Source: Pseudomonas lactucae (GTDB lineage: Bacteria; Pseudomonadota; Gammaproteobacteria; Pseudomonadales; Pseudomonadaceae). From it: a DNA stretch of 48,812 nt. The position numbers and the translations under genes are program-made. The stretch is from contig NZ_JAFHKI010000066.1 in the NCBI RefSeq assembly GCF_016937615.1, positions 1 to 48,812 on the forward strand. Direction: 5' to 3'. Of this stretch, positions 1-8,645 are shown in pieces. Below the pieces are notes generated by a model, which ran no database searches, was not told the DNA's origin, and saw nothing but the letters and a program-made list of their open reading frames with translations. Position 1 is the stretch's first letter; each line of letters opens with the position of its first letter.

Positions 1-287
1 GGGTGTGGTCAAGGCTTTCGATGACGCGCAAAGTGACCATCGACTTCAACCATCCGTTGGCCGGTAAAACCTTGACGTTTGACGTTGAAATCATCGACGT
101 TAAAGCGCATCTTGATCAACGACTTCGAATTAAAACTGTGGGAGCGGGCTTGTGGTGGGAGGGGGCTTGCCCCCGATGGCGGTGGATTCAGTCAAAGATT
201 TGTTTTCTGACCCACCGCCATCGCGGGCAGCCCCCTCCCACCTTTGATCTTCATTGTCAGCTGAGTCGCGTCGATCCTGACCCATAG
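1..287 (+). pseudogene. fkpB: FkpB-type peptidyl-prolyl isomerase, 3' part, frameshifted
   Basis: This is the C-terminal end of an FKBP-type (SlpA/FkpB) peptidyl-prolyl cis-trans isomerase; the rest lies outside the window. Base 2 onward reads GVVKAFDDAQ. The family continuation VTIDFNHPLAGKTL is found only in the next frame, from about base 33. One extra A in the AAA at 30-32 explains the break. After the family's usual end (DVEIIDVKA) the frame stays open through a REP-like palindrome to a TAG at 285-287, so the normal stop also appears lost. In the shifted frame, translation would end at the TAA near base 65. Synteny with ispH directly downstream supports the call. An assembly error is a real alternative to a true pseudogene. 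Confidence 0.6.
155..242. repeat. REP-like palindrome upstream of ispH
   Basis: Two imperfect inverted arms of about 30 bp, at 155-184 and 212-242, flank a spacer of about 27 bp. The left arm begins GTGGGAGGGGGCTTGCCCCC and the right arm ends with its near-complement. A partial direct copy (GTGGGAGCGGGCTTG) precedes it at 138-152. The shape and wording match the abundant intergenic REP elements of fluorescent pseudomonads. It lies inside the read-through extension of fkpB. Confidence 0.8.
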
Positions 288-311
288 CAGCTGCAACACA
301 CGAGGCACAGC

Positions 312-1259
312 ATGCAAATCAAACTCGCCAACCCCCGTGGCTTCTGCGCCGGCGTGGACCGGGCGATCGAAATCGTCAATCGCGCCCTGGAAGTCTTCGG
401 GCCGCCGATATACGTGCGTCATGAGGTCGTCCACAACAAGTTCGTGGTCGAAGACCTGCGCGCACGTGGTGCCATCTTCGTCGAAGAGCTCGACCAGGTG
501 CCCGACGACGTAATCGTTATCTTCAGCGCCCACGGCGTGTCCCAGGCTGTGCGTACCGAAGCGGCAGGCCGTGGCCTGAAAGTCTTCGATGCAACCTGCC
601 CGCTGGTCACCAAGGTGCATATCGAAGTCGCCCGCTACAGTCGCGACGGCCGTGAATGCATCCTGATCGGCCATGCCGGCCACCCCGAAGTGGAAGGCAC
701 CATGGGCCAGTACGACGCCAGTAATGGCGGCGCGATTTATCTGGTGGAAGACGAAAAGGACGTCGCCGCCCTGCAGGTGTGCAACCCCGAACGCCTGGCC
801 TTCGTGACGCAGACCACCTTGTCCATGGACGACACCAGTCGTGTGATCGACGCCCTGCGCACGCGCTTCCCGGCCATCGGGGGGCCGCGCAAGGATGACA
901 TCTGCTACGCCACCCAAAACCGCCAGGATGCAGTCAAGCAACTGGCCGACGAGTGCGATGTGGTGCTGGTGGTCGGTAGTCCGAACAGCTCCAACTCCAA
1001 CCGACTGCGCGAGTTGGCCGAGCGTATGGCGACACCGGCGTACCTGATCGACGGTGCCGAAGACCTGCAGCGCGGTTGGTTCGACGGCGTCGAGCGTATC
1101 GGCATTACCGCCGGTGCCTCGGCCCCGGAAGTGTTGGTGCGTGGTGTTATCCAGCAACTGCACGCCTGGGGCGCGACCGGCGCTGATGAGTTGGCTGGGC
1201 GTGAAGAGAACATTACTTTCTCCATGCCCAAGGAGCTGCGGGTGCGCTCGCTGCTCTGA
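312..1259 (+). CDS. ispH: 4-hydroxy-3-methylbut-2-enyl diphosphate reductase IspH
   Basis: IspH (LytB) catalyses the last step of the MEP isoprenoid pathway, reducing HMBPP to IPP and DMAPP with a [4Fe-4S] cluster. The 315-residue length is full for the family. The three cluster cysteines are visible: C12 in [11 protein letters not shown]96 in [10 protein letters not shown], and one in [10 protein letters not shown] near residue 197. Substrate-pocket residues H41, H74, H124 and E126 are also present. It follows fkpB, as in other pseudomonads. Its 3' end overlaps the convergent FimT-like gene by 47 bp. Confidence 0.97.
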   Translation: MQIKLANPRGFCAGVDRAIEIVNRALEVFGPPIYVRHEVVHNKFVVEDLRARGAIFVEELDQVPDDVIVIFSAHGVSQAVRTEAAGRGLKVFDATCPLVTKVHIEVARYSRDGRECILIGHAGHPEVEGTMGQYDASNGGAIYLVEDEKDVAALQVCNPERLAFVTQTTLSMDDTSRVIDALRTRFPAIGGPRKDDICYATQNRQDAVKQLADECDVVLVVGSPNSSNSNRLRELAERMATPAYLIDGAEDLQRGWFDGVERIGITAGASAPEVLVRGVIQQLHAWGATGADELAGREENITFSMPKELRVRSLL

Positions 1260-1791
1260 CGGCCACGGTGCCGTCGCCACGGCACAATGCCTGCTCGGCT
1301 CTATCGCTGCGCAGGCTGATGCGCCCGCTGGGTGCCAGCACCACCTGGTGCAGACTCTGCGCCGAATCTACTGTGCACACATGCAAGGTGCCCGCACGGA
1401 ACCCCCCGCCTGCAAATACCGGTTCGCCCAACCCGCTGAAGCGTACCTGGCGCTTGACCGGTCCGTTGCCGACTATCGGGATGCGCCCGTTGTCCTGATG
1501 CTCCAGCAGCACCGGATTGTCTTCGTCCAGAGGGCCGCGCCCGCTGATATCCACGATCACCCGCCAGCCCCTGCTCCAGTCGTCGTGCCGGGCATGGATC
1601 ACCACCGCCCGATTGCGCGCAATGGCTTCAGTACGTGCCAGGCGAAGGCCGTTCGCCAATGAGTGTGCTGCGCTGTACCGCTGCTGTGACTCCAGCAAAC
1701 CCTTGAAACTGGGCACTGCCAAGTGCGCGAGGACGCCGCTTACGAGTAGCCCGAGCAGCAGTTCGATCAGGGTAAAACCACGTTGTCGCAT
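1213..1791 (-). CDS. fimT: FimT/GspH-family minor pseudopilin
   Basis: This 192-residue protein starts [19 protein letters not shown]. That is a class III signal for prepilin peptidase cut between G5 and F6, with E at mature position 5 and a hydrophobic helix. The middle part ([20 protein letters not shown]) is typical of FimT/GspH/FimU proteins, which prime pilus assembly. It is divergent from pilV-pilW-pilX-pilE, about 200 bp away. The last 15 or so codons run into the 3' end of ispH on the other strand and look non-conserved (Ala/Trp-rich), so the natural stop may have been lost. FimU is an alternative name. PilD, the processing enzyme, is encoded at 16.2-17.1 kb. Confidence 0.85.
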   Translation of the reverse strand: MRQRGFTLIELLLGLLVSGVLAHLAVPSFKGLLESQQRYSAAHSLANGLRLARTEAIARNRAVVIHARHDDWSRGWRVIVDISGRGPLDEDNPVLLEHQDNGRIPIVGNGPVKRQVRFSGLGEPVFAGGGFRAGTLHVCTVDSAQSLHQVVLAPSGRISLRSDRAEQALCRGDGTVAVRAASAPAAPWAWRK

Positions 1792-1996
1792 GGGCCGTCC
1801 CTCCGTGGACGTGAGTCAATATTCAAGTGCAGCCCTAGGTATAGCGTCCAGCCGCTGGCGTTGAGTGATGGCATTTATGTCCAAAGTATTTCCCTTTGTT
1901 CCGCCGACGGCACGGCTGGAAAACCGCCGCTAGTCTTGGGTCGCACGGCAGGATTTACCTGCTTCTTTTTGGCCTTCGACACGGATGGCGACGGTA

Positions 1997-2482
1997 ATGC
2001 TTGACGGCCTGAACCTGTTTTCCCGGCGCACTTTCCCTCGGCTTCAAGGCGGCATGACGCTGATTGAAGTGCTGGTGGCGGTGCTGATCCTTGCCATCGG
2101 CCTGTTGGGCGCTGCGGTGATCCAGCTCAATGCGCTCAAATACACCGACAGCTCAAGAATGACCAGCCAGGCCAGTTTTATCGCCTACGACATGCTTGAC
2201 CGAATCCGCGCCAACACCGGGGTCGATTACTCATGGGGGCGGGGCGAACGCGCGCCGGCCAATAGCACCGCCGCCAGCGTGCGCGACCTGGACTTGCATG
2301 ATTTCGAGGCCAATATCCTGAGCTTTGCCGGAGAGAGCGCCAAGGGCACGGTAGCCATCAGTGCCGGTGAGGCGACCGTCAGCATCAGTTGGGATGACAG
2401 CCGAGGTACCAACAGGTCTGGCGCGCGGGAAACCTTTGCCCTCACCAGCCGCATCGGCGATCAGTCGCAGGTGGGGCAGTGA
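1997..2482 (+). CDS. pilV: Type IV pilus minor pilin PilV
   Basis: PilV is a minor pilin of the type IV pilus tip complex. A leader of about 19 residues ends RLQGG before MTLIEVLVAVLILAIGLLGA, with the glutamate at mature position 5 and a hydrophobic N-terminal helix. The rest includes DMLDRIRANTG, typical of PilV. In-frame ATG codons occur at 1985 and 1997. Neither has a strong ribosome-binding site; 1997 is chosen because it gives the shorter leader. It is the first gene of the pilV-pilW-pilX-pilE unit, and its stop overlaps the GTG start of pilW by 4 bp. Confidence 0.85.
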   Translation: MLDGLNLFSRRTFPRLQGGMTLIEVLVAVLILAIGLLGAAVIQLNALKYTDSSRMTSQASFIAYDMLDRIRANTGVDYSWGRGERAPANSTAASVRDLDLHDFEANILSFAGESAKGTVAISAGEATVSISWDDSRGTNRSGARETFALTSRIGDQSQVGQ

Positions 2483-3186
2483 GAAGCACAAATCTAGGTT
2501 TCAGCCTGGTGGAGCTGCTGCTGGCCCTGGCTGTCGGGCTGTTGCTGGTGTTGGGGATCGGCAAGGTGTTGATCAGCTCGCGGGCGACCCATGCCAGCCA
2601 GCAAGCCGCCATGTTATTGCAGGACGACGCGCGGTTCGTGCTGGGCAAGATGATCCGGGACATTCGCCAGGCGGGCATGTTTGGCTGCCTGGCCACGGCC
2701 TTTATCGAGAATGCCCCGGCGGCGTTCGAACGGCCGATTGGTTGGACTGCCGCTGGCAGTGCGACGTCGCTGACGCTGATAACCGCCAATCCGGGTGAAA
2801 GTGGCGACAAGCCTGACTGGACGGTGTTGTCCGATTGCGTCGGTACGGCTCAAGCCTATGCCGGGAACGCACCTGCACCTGCGCCTGGGCAGATTCGTTT
2901 TGCCGTACGTCAGCTCACTTACACCTTTGAGACGGGCCAGTTGAAGGTCAGCACGCCTGCCGCCCCGGCCAAGGTGGTATTGGTGGACAACGTGCGGGCA
3001 TTCGATATCAGTTTTGGCATGGCCGCCAAAATGGATTCCATGCAGGTCGTGCGCTATGACAGTCGCCCGGCCAACGAGGCCCTGATACGCAGCGTGCGCA
3101 TCCGCATGATGTTGCAGGACCCGGCAGATCGGGTAAAGGATCAAACCTACAGCGTCGTGGCGGCGCTACGAAACCGTTTGGGGTAG
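2479..3186 (+). CDS. pilW: Type IV pilus minor pilin PilW
   Basis: The 235-residue product begins at a GTG inside the pilV stop (GTGA overlap), so translation is probably coupled. The short leader MRSTNLG precedes FSLVELLLALAVGLLLVLG, a prepilin cleavage site with glutamate at mature position 5. The following helix (QQAAMLLQDDARF) and the C-terminal VRIRMML segment fit the PilW family. PilW acts with PilV, PilX and PilE in priming pilus assembly and is processed by PilD. It sits between pilV and pilX in the order seen in P. aeruginosa. Confidence 0.87.
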   Translation: MRSTNLGFSLVELLLALAVGLLLVLGIGKVLISSRATHASQQAAMLLQDDARFVLGKMIRDIRQAGMFGCLATAFIENAPAAFERPIGWTAAGSATSLTLITANPGESGDKPDWTVLSDCVGTAQAYAGNAPAPAPGQIRFAVRQLTYTFETGQLKVSTPAAPAKVVLVDNVRAFDISFGMAAKMDSMQVVRYDSRPANEALIRSVRIRMMLQDPADRVKDQTYSVVAALRNRLG

Positions 3187-3193
3187 GGCGTCC

Positions 3194-3724
3194 ATGGAGT
3201 TTTTCAATAATTTGCATTCGTTGCAGAGGGGGATGGCCCTGCTGATCAGTCTGGTATTTCTGCTGCTGTTATCACTGCTCGGGCTGTCGTCGATGCAAGG
3301 CGCTGTGGCGCAGCAAAAGGTCAGCGGCAGTTTCTGGCAGCGCAACCAGTCACTTCAGGCGGCAGAAAGCGGTTTGAGGCGGGGAGAGGGAGATGTGCGG
3401 CGAGCAGGGGGCATATGGCCGCGATGTTCCTCAGTTATTGCCTGTGCGCCGCCGCCGGAAGCGTTTTCGGTGGTTGGCGCCGGGACGAACCCTGTTTCGA
3501 CGGTTACCTGGTTTGCCTTCAAGGGCGGCGTCTACGCCGTGCAATCCCTGGGCCCTGGCGTCGGGGTGGCGAATCTGCCGCCGCGTGTGTCTGCGAGGTT
3601 GTATCGGGTAACGGCGGTCGGGCTCAGTGGTCAATCGCGTACGGTGCTGGAGAGCCTGTATGCGCAGGTGGAGGAGGAGGGTGATCCACGTTTTCGACGG
3701 GTGTCATGGCGGCAACTTCAATAA
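3194..3724 (+). CDS. pilX: Type IV pilus minor pilin PilX
   Basis: This 176-residue protein has a 13-residue leader ending LQRG, then MALLISLVFLLLLSLLGLSSM, the N-terminal helix of PilX/GspK-like minor pilins. It lacks the glutamate at mature position 5 that PilV, PilW and PilE have, a feature shared with tip-most pseudopilins. QAAESGLRRGE follows, as usual in PilX. It starts 7 bp after pilW behind a G-rich ribosome-binding region and overlaps the longest form of the pilE frame. In P. aeruginosa the large tip adhesin gene pilY1 follows pilX; here pilE follows directly. Confidence 0.85.
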   Translation: MEFFNNLHSLQRGMALLISLVFLLLLSLLGLSSMQGAVAQQKVSGSFWQRNQSLQAAESGLRRGEGDVRRAGGIWPRCSSVIACAPPPEAFSVVGAGTNPVSTVTWFAFKGGVYAVQSLGPGVGVANLPPRVSARLYRVTAVGLSGQSRTVLESLYAQVEEEGDPRFRRVSWRQLQ

Positions 3725-3735
3725 GGAGCAATGGG

Positions 3736-4137
3736 ATGGGCAGGGACAGCCAGGGGTTCACTCTGATTGAGTTATTGATTGCCGTGGCGATCATCACGGT
3801 GTTGGCCGCGGTTATTTACCCCGGTTACACCGGCCAGGTAAAAAAAGCTTATCGCGCAGAAATTGTCGCCCTTCTGTTGGAGCAGGCCCAGCATCTGGAG
3901 CGGTTTTATACGAGGAACGGCACTTTTATTGACGCAGGCGGCGTCAGTACCGGCAATGATCGCTATAGAATCACTGTTGCATTGAACCCTTTGGATTTCG
4001 TCCTGGTGGCGACGCCGGTCGCTGGATCCATGATGGTTGGCGACCCCTGTGGTGACTTCAGCCTGACCAGTACCGGTGCGCGGGAGAATCCGGGGGCGGC
4101 GCCTGAAATGTCGCGCCGCACATGCTGGGGGCAATGA
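3736..4137 (+). CDS. pilE: Type IV pilus minor pilin PilE
   Basis: The product has 133 residues from the ATG at 3736, which is preceded by AAGGAG at 3723-3728. Upstream in-frame codons overlap pilX and have no such site. The leader MGRDSQG precedes FTLIELLIAVAIITVLAAV, a clear PilD cleavage site. The body (YRAEIVALLLEQAQHLERFYTRNGTF) is the usual PilE pattern, and two cysteines near the C-terminus can form the D-region disulfide. It is the last pilin gene of the operon; its stop overlaps possible upstream starts of thiO. Confidence 0.88.
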   Translation: MGRDSQGFTLIELLIAVAIITVLAAVIYPGYTGQVKKAYRAEIVALLLEQAQHLERFYTRNGTFIDAGGVSTGNDRYRITVALNPLDFVLVATPVAGSMMVGDPCGDFSLTSTGARENPGAAPEMSRRTCWGQ

Positions 4138-4196
4138 TGAGGATACTCGATCATTGGGCGCCGGGTGCGCTTGTTCCTTTTTATCGACTGGATCGA

Positions 4197-5309
4197 ATGA
4201 TGGCTAAGCAACAGCAAGTGGTGATCGTCGGTGGCGGAGTCATCGGTTTGTTGACGGCATACAACCTGGCAACCCAGGGGCAAGCGGTAGTGCTGCTGGA
4301 GCGCGCGGGTGTGGGGCAGGAGTCGTCTTGGGCGGGGGGCGGCATTGTTTCGCCCCTGTATCCGTGGCGCTACAGTCCGGCGGTTACCGCGCTGGCCCAC
4401 TGGTCCCAGGATTTTTATCCGCAACTGGCTGAGCGACTGTTTGCCGCCACCGGCGTCGACCCAGAGGTGCATACCACTGGCTTGTACTGGTTGGACCTGG
4501 ACGACGAAGCCGAGGCGCTGGCCTGGGCGGCCCGGGAAGGTCGCCCGTTGAGCAAAGTGGACGTGTCTGCCGCCCACGACGCAGTGCCGGTGCTGGGTGG
4601 CGGGTATGCCCGGGCGATCCATATGGCCAACGTGGCCAATGTGCGCAACCCGCGTCTGGTCAAATCGCTCAAGGCCGCGTTGCTGGCACTGCCCGGCGTG
4701 ACCCTTCATGAGCAGTGCGAAGTCAGCGGCTTTGTCCTGGACGATGGCAATGTAGTGGGGGTGAATACGCTCGATGGCCCGATCCTGGGCGATCAAGTCG
4801 TGCTGGCGGCAGGTGCGTGGAGTGGTGAGTTGCTGCGCACGCTGGGCTTGTCGTTGCCGGTAGAGCCGGTCAAGGGGCAGATGATCCTGTACAAGTGCGC
4901 TGCGGATTTCCTGTCATGCATGGTATTGGCCAAGGGGCGTTATGCGATCCCGCGACGCGACGGGCATATCCTGATTGGCAGCACCCTCGAGCATGAAGGC
5001 TTCGACAAGACCCCCACTGAAACCGCGCTGGAAAGCCTCAAGGCTTCGGCTGTAGAGTTGATTCCCGCTCTGGCGGATGCAGAGGTGGTCGGGCATTGGG
5101 CCGGCTTGCGGCCGGGCTCGCCGGAGGGCATTCCCTATATCGGCCAGGTGCCGGGCTTGAGGGGGCTGTGGCTCAATTGCGGGCATTATCGTAATGGCTT
5201 GGTGCTGGCGCCGGCGTCCTGCCAGCTGTTTGCCGACTTGTTGCTGGACCGTGCTCCAATCATCGACCCGGCGCCTTATGCGCCCGAAGGTCGCCTCAAC
5301 GCTGGATAG
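4197..5309 (+). CDS. thiO: Glycine oxidase ThiO (FAD-dependent)
   Basis: ThiO oxidises glycine to the imine used in making the thiazole ring of thiamine. The N-terminus has the FAD-binding Rossmann motif VVIVGGGVIGLLTA, followed by ERAGVGQESSWAGGGI, and the C-terminus has GHYRNGLVLAP, both usual for D-amino-acid-oxidase-fold ThiO. The product has 370 residues from the ATG-ATG at 4197-4202. The frame is open further upstream (ATG 4134, inside the pilE stop), which would add a short unlikely tail but could allow coupling to pilE. In P. aeruginosa the pilSR genes lie between the thiO homologue and bamD; here only one small gene does. Confidence 0.9.
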   Translation: MMAKQQQVVIVGGGVIGLLTAYNLATQGQAVVLLERAGVGQESSWAGGGIVSPLYPWRYSPAVTALAHWSQDFYPQLAERLFAATGVDPEVHTTGLYWLDLDDEAEALAWAAREGRPLSKVDVSAAHDAVPVLGGGYARAIHMANVANVRNPRLVKSLKAALLALPGVTLHEQCEVSGFVLDDGNVVGVNTLDGPILGDQVVLAAGAWSGELLRTLGLSLPVEPVKGQMILYKCAADFLSCMVLAKGRYAIPRRDGHILIGSTLEHEGFDKTPTETALESLKASAVELIPALADAEVVGHWAGLRPGSPEGIPYIGQVPGLRGLWLNCGHYRNGLVLAPASCQLFADLLLDRAPIIDPAPYAPEGRLNAG

Positions 5310-5529
5310 ACTTGGGCCCTTGTTCCAGATGCGCCTGGGTGCAGTACCACTCCTGGCGCAGGCTGAGGGCGCGATCCTGCGGCAGGTGCACCCCGCAATG
5401 GGCGCAACGCACCATCAATGCCGCACCGGGTTCGCTGGCGCGTTGCTGTTTAGCCGCAGGGCTTTTGAACTTGCGCCAGAACCACACCGCGGCAGCAATA
5501 ACGGCAATCCAGAACAGAAGACGAAGCAT
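5296..5529 (-). CDS. Small membrane-anchored cysteine protein, PP0621 family
   Basis: The 77-residue product begins MLRLLFWIAVIAAAVWFWRK, a single membrane anchor. A soluble tail holds CAHCGVHLPQ and, further on, WYC, a small zinc-ribbon-like arrangement. The pattern and the place beside thiO match the conserved Pseudomonas PP0621 family, whose function is not known to me. It ends convergently with thiO, overlapping it by 14 bp. Confidence 0.8.
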   Translation of the reverse strand: MLRLLFWIAVIAAAVWFWRKFKSPAAKQQRASEPGAALMVRCAHCGVHLPQDRALSLRQEWYCTQAHLEQGPKSIQR

Positions 5530-5606
5530 GATGAGCAGTTTCTCGACGAGGAATGCGCCAGTTTAGCAAGGACGTGGCAGGCGCACAGAGCAATAATGCT
5601 CGCCCA

Positions 5607-5637
5607 CAAAAAAGGGAGCCTCAAGGGGCTCCCTTTT
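5607..5637 (-). terminator. Rho-independent terminator downstream of bamD
   Basis: An 11-bp perfect stem (AAAAGGGAGCC at 5610-5620 and its complement at 5627-5637) encloses a 6-nt loop. A/T runs on both sides mean it could work in both directions. It sits 17 bp beyond the bamD stop. Confidence 0.88.
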
Positions 5638-5654
5638 AACGTGGCCTCGACTGA

Positions 5655-6680
5655 TCAGTCGAACACGCCGAAGGTCATGTAGCTGAACCACGAGCGGTCC
5701 TGGTTGTTGCCCAGGGCTTGCGGTTCTTGCTCTTCGATCACGTCGCCGTTCTCATCATGCGGTTTGAGATCCGCTGGAATGGCGTCCTTGGCGTCCTGAT
5801 ACTGCTTGATCACGTCCTGGTTGGCGCGGGTTTCGCCCGGCGGCAACGGTGGGCGGGACTCGATCAGGCCCAGGGTGTATTTGCTCAGCCACGAACGGTT
5901 GTCCGCTTCGGCAACCTGCGGCACGAACTGGCCGTCTTTCAGGCTTGGGTGATCGGGGTAGTTGAGCTTCAGGGTTTCCAGGCTGGTGCTGGCCAGTTCG
6001 TCCAGATGCAGGCGCTGGTAAGCCTCGGTCATCACGGCCAGGCCGTCACCCACCGAAGGGGTTTCCTGGAAGTTCTCGACCACGTAGCGACCACGGTTGG
6101 CGGCTGCGACGTAGGCCTGGCGGGTCAGGTAGTAATGGGCGACGTGGATTTCATAGGAGGCCAGCAGGTTGCGCAGGTAGATCATGCGCTGCTTGGCGTC
6201 CGGTGCGTAGCGGCTGTTGGGATAGCGGCTGGTCAGTTGGGCGAACTCGTTGTAGGAGTCGCGGGCAGCGCCCGGGTCACGCTTGGTCATGTCCAGCGGC
6301 AGGAAGCGCGCCAGCAGGCCAACATCCTGGTCGAACGAAGTCAGGCCTTTCATATAGTAGGCGTAGTCGACGTTCGGATGCTGCGGGTGCAGGCGGATAA
6401 AACGCTCGGCGGCGGACTTGGCGGCTTCCGGCTCGGCGTTCTTGTAGTTGGCGTAGATCAGCTCAAGCTGGGCCTGGTCAGCGTAGCGCCCGAACGGATA
6501 GCGCGACTCCAGTGCCTTCAGCTTCGCTGTGGCGCTGGTGTAGCTATTATTGTCCAGGTCTTTCTGAGCCAGTTGGTACAGCTCGACTTCGCTCAGGTTT
6601 TCGTCGACGACTTCCTTTGTTGACGAGCAAGCAGCAGTCATGGCGAGGATGGCGATCAGCAGCAGGTGTTTCACTTGCAT
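5655..6680 (-). CDS. bamD: Outer membrane assembly lipoprotein BamD
   Basis: BamD (ComL) is the essential TPR lipoprotein of the BAM complex that inserts beta-barrel proteins into the outer membrane. From the ATG at 6680 the product has 341 residues and starts with a lipoprotein signal ending MTAAC, so C18 would be lipidated. The TPR region contains [17 protein letters not shown] and [17 protein letters not shown], both highly typical. An open extension of 28 codons upstream lacks signal-peptide character and is rejected. The C-terminal tail is long and charged, as in other pseudomonads. It is divergent from rluD. Confidence 0.95.
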   Translation of the reverse strand: MQVKHLLLIAILAMTAACSSTKEVVDENLSEVELYQLAQKDLDNNSYTSATAKLKALESRYPFGRYADQAQLELIYANYKNAEPEAAKSAAERFIRLHPQHPNVDYAYYMKGLTSFDQDVGLLARFLPLDMTKRDPGAARDSYNEFAQLTSRYPNSRYAPDAKQRMIYLRNLLASYEIHVAHYYLTRQAYVAAANRGRYVVENFQETPSVGDGLAVMTEAYQRLHLDELASTSLETLKLNYPDHPSLKDGQFVPQVAEADNRSWLSKYTLGLIESRPPLPPGETRANQDVIKQYQDAKDAIPADLKPHDENGDVIEEQEPQALGNNQDRSWFSYMTFGVFD

Positions 6681-6829
6681 GGCGGCTTGCGTCCCTATGA
6701 CGGCCGCTGTCTTGGGCGGGGCCGTCCTGTTATGATGAGCGCCCCGTTGAAAGCCTCGGGGCAAAAGACGCCGTATTTAACCACAAGCGCGCAGCCGAAA
6801 CCAAAGGCTGTGCCACGCCTAGTCTGAGC

Positions 6830-7792
6830 ATGTCCGATAAAATTGAACTTCGCGCAGAGGTGCCGTCCGAATTGGGCGGCCAACGCCTCGATCAAGTCGC
6901 CGCACAATTATTCGCTGAGCACTCGCGCTCGCGCCTTTCCGCCTGGATCAAAGACGGCCGCCTGACTGTGGATGGAGCGGTTATCCGCCCGCGAGACATA
7001 GTCCATGGCGGTGCGATTCTTGAGCTGACTGCCGAGCAGGAAGCCCAGGGAGAATGGGTCGCCCAGGACATCGAGCTGGATATCGTCTATGAAGACGACG
7101 ACATCCTGGTCATCAACAAACCCGCAGGCCTGGTGGTTCACCCGGCGGCCGGGCACGCTGATGGCACCTTGCTCAATGCCCTGTTGCACCACATCCCCGA
7201 CATTATCAATGTGCCGCGTTGCGGCATCGTGCACCGTCTGGACAAGGACACCACCGGCTTGATGGTGGTGGCCAAGACCATTCAGGCGCAGACGCAGTTG
7301 GTAACCCAGTTGCAGAGCCGCAGCGTCAGCCGGATCTACGAGTGCATCGTGATCGGCGTGGTCGTGGCCGGTGGCAAGATCAACGCCCCGATCGGCCGCC
7401 ACGGCCAGCAGCGCCAGCGTATGGCGGTGATGGAAGGTGGCAAGCAGGCCGTTAGCCACTATCGGGTACTGGAGCGTTTTCGTTCCCACACCCACGTGCG
7501 GGTCAAGCTGGAAACCGGTCGTACTCACCAGATTCGCGTGCACATGGCCCACATCAACTTCCCGTTGGTCGGCGATCCTGCCTACGGTGGTCGCTTCCGC
7601 ATTCCGCCGGCTGCCAGCCAGACCATGGTCGAATCGCTCAAGACATTCCCGCGCCAGGCACTGCACGCACGCTTCCTGGAACTGGACCATCCGACGAGCG
7701 GTCAGCGCATGAGCTGGGAATCGCCGCTGCCGGACGATTTTGTCTGGCTGCTGTCGCTGCTCAAGCAGGATCGCGAGGCGTTTGTCGGATGA
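6830..7792 (+). CDS. rluD: 23S rRNA pseudouridine synthase RluD
   Basis: RluD makes pseudouridines 1911, 1915 and 1917 in helix 69 of 23S rRNA. The 320-residue product has an N-terminal S4 RNA-binding domain (LDQVAAQLFAEHSRSRLSAWI) and then the RluA-type catalytic core. The core shows INKPAGLVVHPAAGH and the active-site motif HRLDKDTTGLMVVAKT, with the catalytic aspartate at D138. GRTHQIRVHMAH lies near the C-terminus. Its stop overlaps the start of pgeF by 4 bp, so the two are one transcription unit. Confidence 0.96.
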   Translation: MSDKIELRAEVPSELGGQRLDQVAAQLFAEHSRSRLSAWIKDGRLTVDGAVIRPRDIVHGGAILELTAEQEAQGEWVAQDIELDIVYEDDDILVINKPAGLVVHPAAGHADGTLLNALLHHIPDIINVPRCGIVHRLDKDTTGLMVVAKTIQAQTQLVTQLQSRSVSRIYECIVIGVVVAGGKINAPIGRHGQQRQRMAVMEGGKQAVSHYRVLERFRSHTHVRVKLETGRTHQIRVHMAHINFPLVGDPAYGGRFRIPPAASQTMVESLKTFPRQALHARFLELDHPTSGQRMSWESPLPDDFVWLLSLLKQDREAFVG

Positions 7793-8514
7793 ATGACTGG
7801 CTGATACCTGACTGGCCCGTGCCGGCTTGGGTTAAAGCTCGCGTCACCACGCGCGCGGGCGGCGTCAGTCAGGCGCCGTTCGACAGCCTCAACCTTGGCG
7901 ATCATGTCGAGGACAGCTTTGAGGCCGTCCTCGAGAACCGCCGTCGTCTTACCGAAGCCTTTGGTATTCAGCCGGCCTGGCTGCGCCAGGTACATGGCGT
8001 GACTGTGGTCGAAGCCGACCCTGGCCGCACGCCTGAAGCCGATGGCAGTTGGACCAGCACCCCAGGCATCGCCTGCACCGCGATGACCGCTGATTGCCTG
8101 CCCGCGCTGTTCTGCAACCGTGCGGGTACCCGCGTCGCGGCGGCCCACGCCGGTTGGCGTGGGCTGGCGGCGGGTGTGTTGGAAGCTGCTTTTGAAAGCC
8201 TGGACGCAGAGCCTGCCGATGTGTTGGTCTGGCTGGGCCCGGCAATCGGTCCGCAGGCTTTCGAAGTGGGCCCGGAGGTGCGTGAAGCCTTCATGGGGCA
8301 ACTGCCGGGTACCGTCGACGCCTTTGTGCCGAGCCGCAACCCTGGCAAGTTCATGGCCGACATCTATAAGCTGGCGCGCCTGCGCCTCGCCGCGCGGGGT
8401 GTCACGGCTGTCTACGGTGGCGGTTTGTGCACTGTGACCGACCCGCGCTTCTTCTCTTACCGCCGCAGCCCGCGCACCGGTCGGTTTGCCTCCCTTATCT
8501 GGCTGGAACGCTAG
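7789..8514 (+). CDS. pgeF: YfiH/PgeF family (laccase-domain, CNF1-fold) protein
   Basis: The 241-residue product belongs to the YfiH (DUF152, laccase-domain) family. Members have been described as peptidoglycan editing factor PgeF and as purine nucleoside phosphorylases. The three metal-binding residues are visible: H69 in LRQVHGV, C103 in TADCLPALFC and H120 in HAGWRG. The C-terminal GGLCTVTDPRFFSYRR is also typical. It overlaps the rluD stop by 4 bp (ATGA), a conserved arrangement in pseudomonads. The family is certain; the biochemical role is less so. Confidence 0.93.
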   Translation: MNDWLIPDWPVPAWVKARVTTRAGGVSQAPFDSLNLGDHVEDSFEAVLENRRRLTEAFGIQPAWLRQVHGVTVVEADPGRTPEADGSWTSTPGIACTAMTADCLPALFCNRAGTRVAAAHAGWRGLAAGVLEAAFESLDAEPADVLVWLGPAIGPQAFEVGPEVREAFMGQLPGTVDAFVPSRNPGKFMADIYKLARLRLAARGVTAVYGGGLCTVTDPRFFSYRRSPRTGRFASLIWLER

Positions 8515-8544
8515 ACTCTCCTGATCCATATCAAGCATCGCCCG

Positions 8545-8573
8545 CTTGAATCCTCCAGAATCCACCCCATCTA
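8545..8573 (+). promoter_or_regulatory. Sigma-32 (heat-shock) promoter of clpB
   Basis: CTTGAA at 8545-8550 and CCCCATCTA at 8565-8573 are separated by 14 bp. This closely matches the RpoH consensus (CTTGAA, 13-15 bp, CCCCAT-T). It lies about 75 bp upstream of the clpB ATG, and ClpB is a classical heat-shock gene. Confidence 0.85.
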
Positions 8574-8645
8574 TAAGGGTATCTGGCAGGTTTCTTCATT
8601 CAGGAATGTTTTATAGCTCCGGCCTGCTCAAAAGGAAGGTGACTA

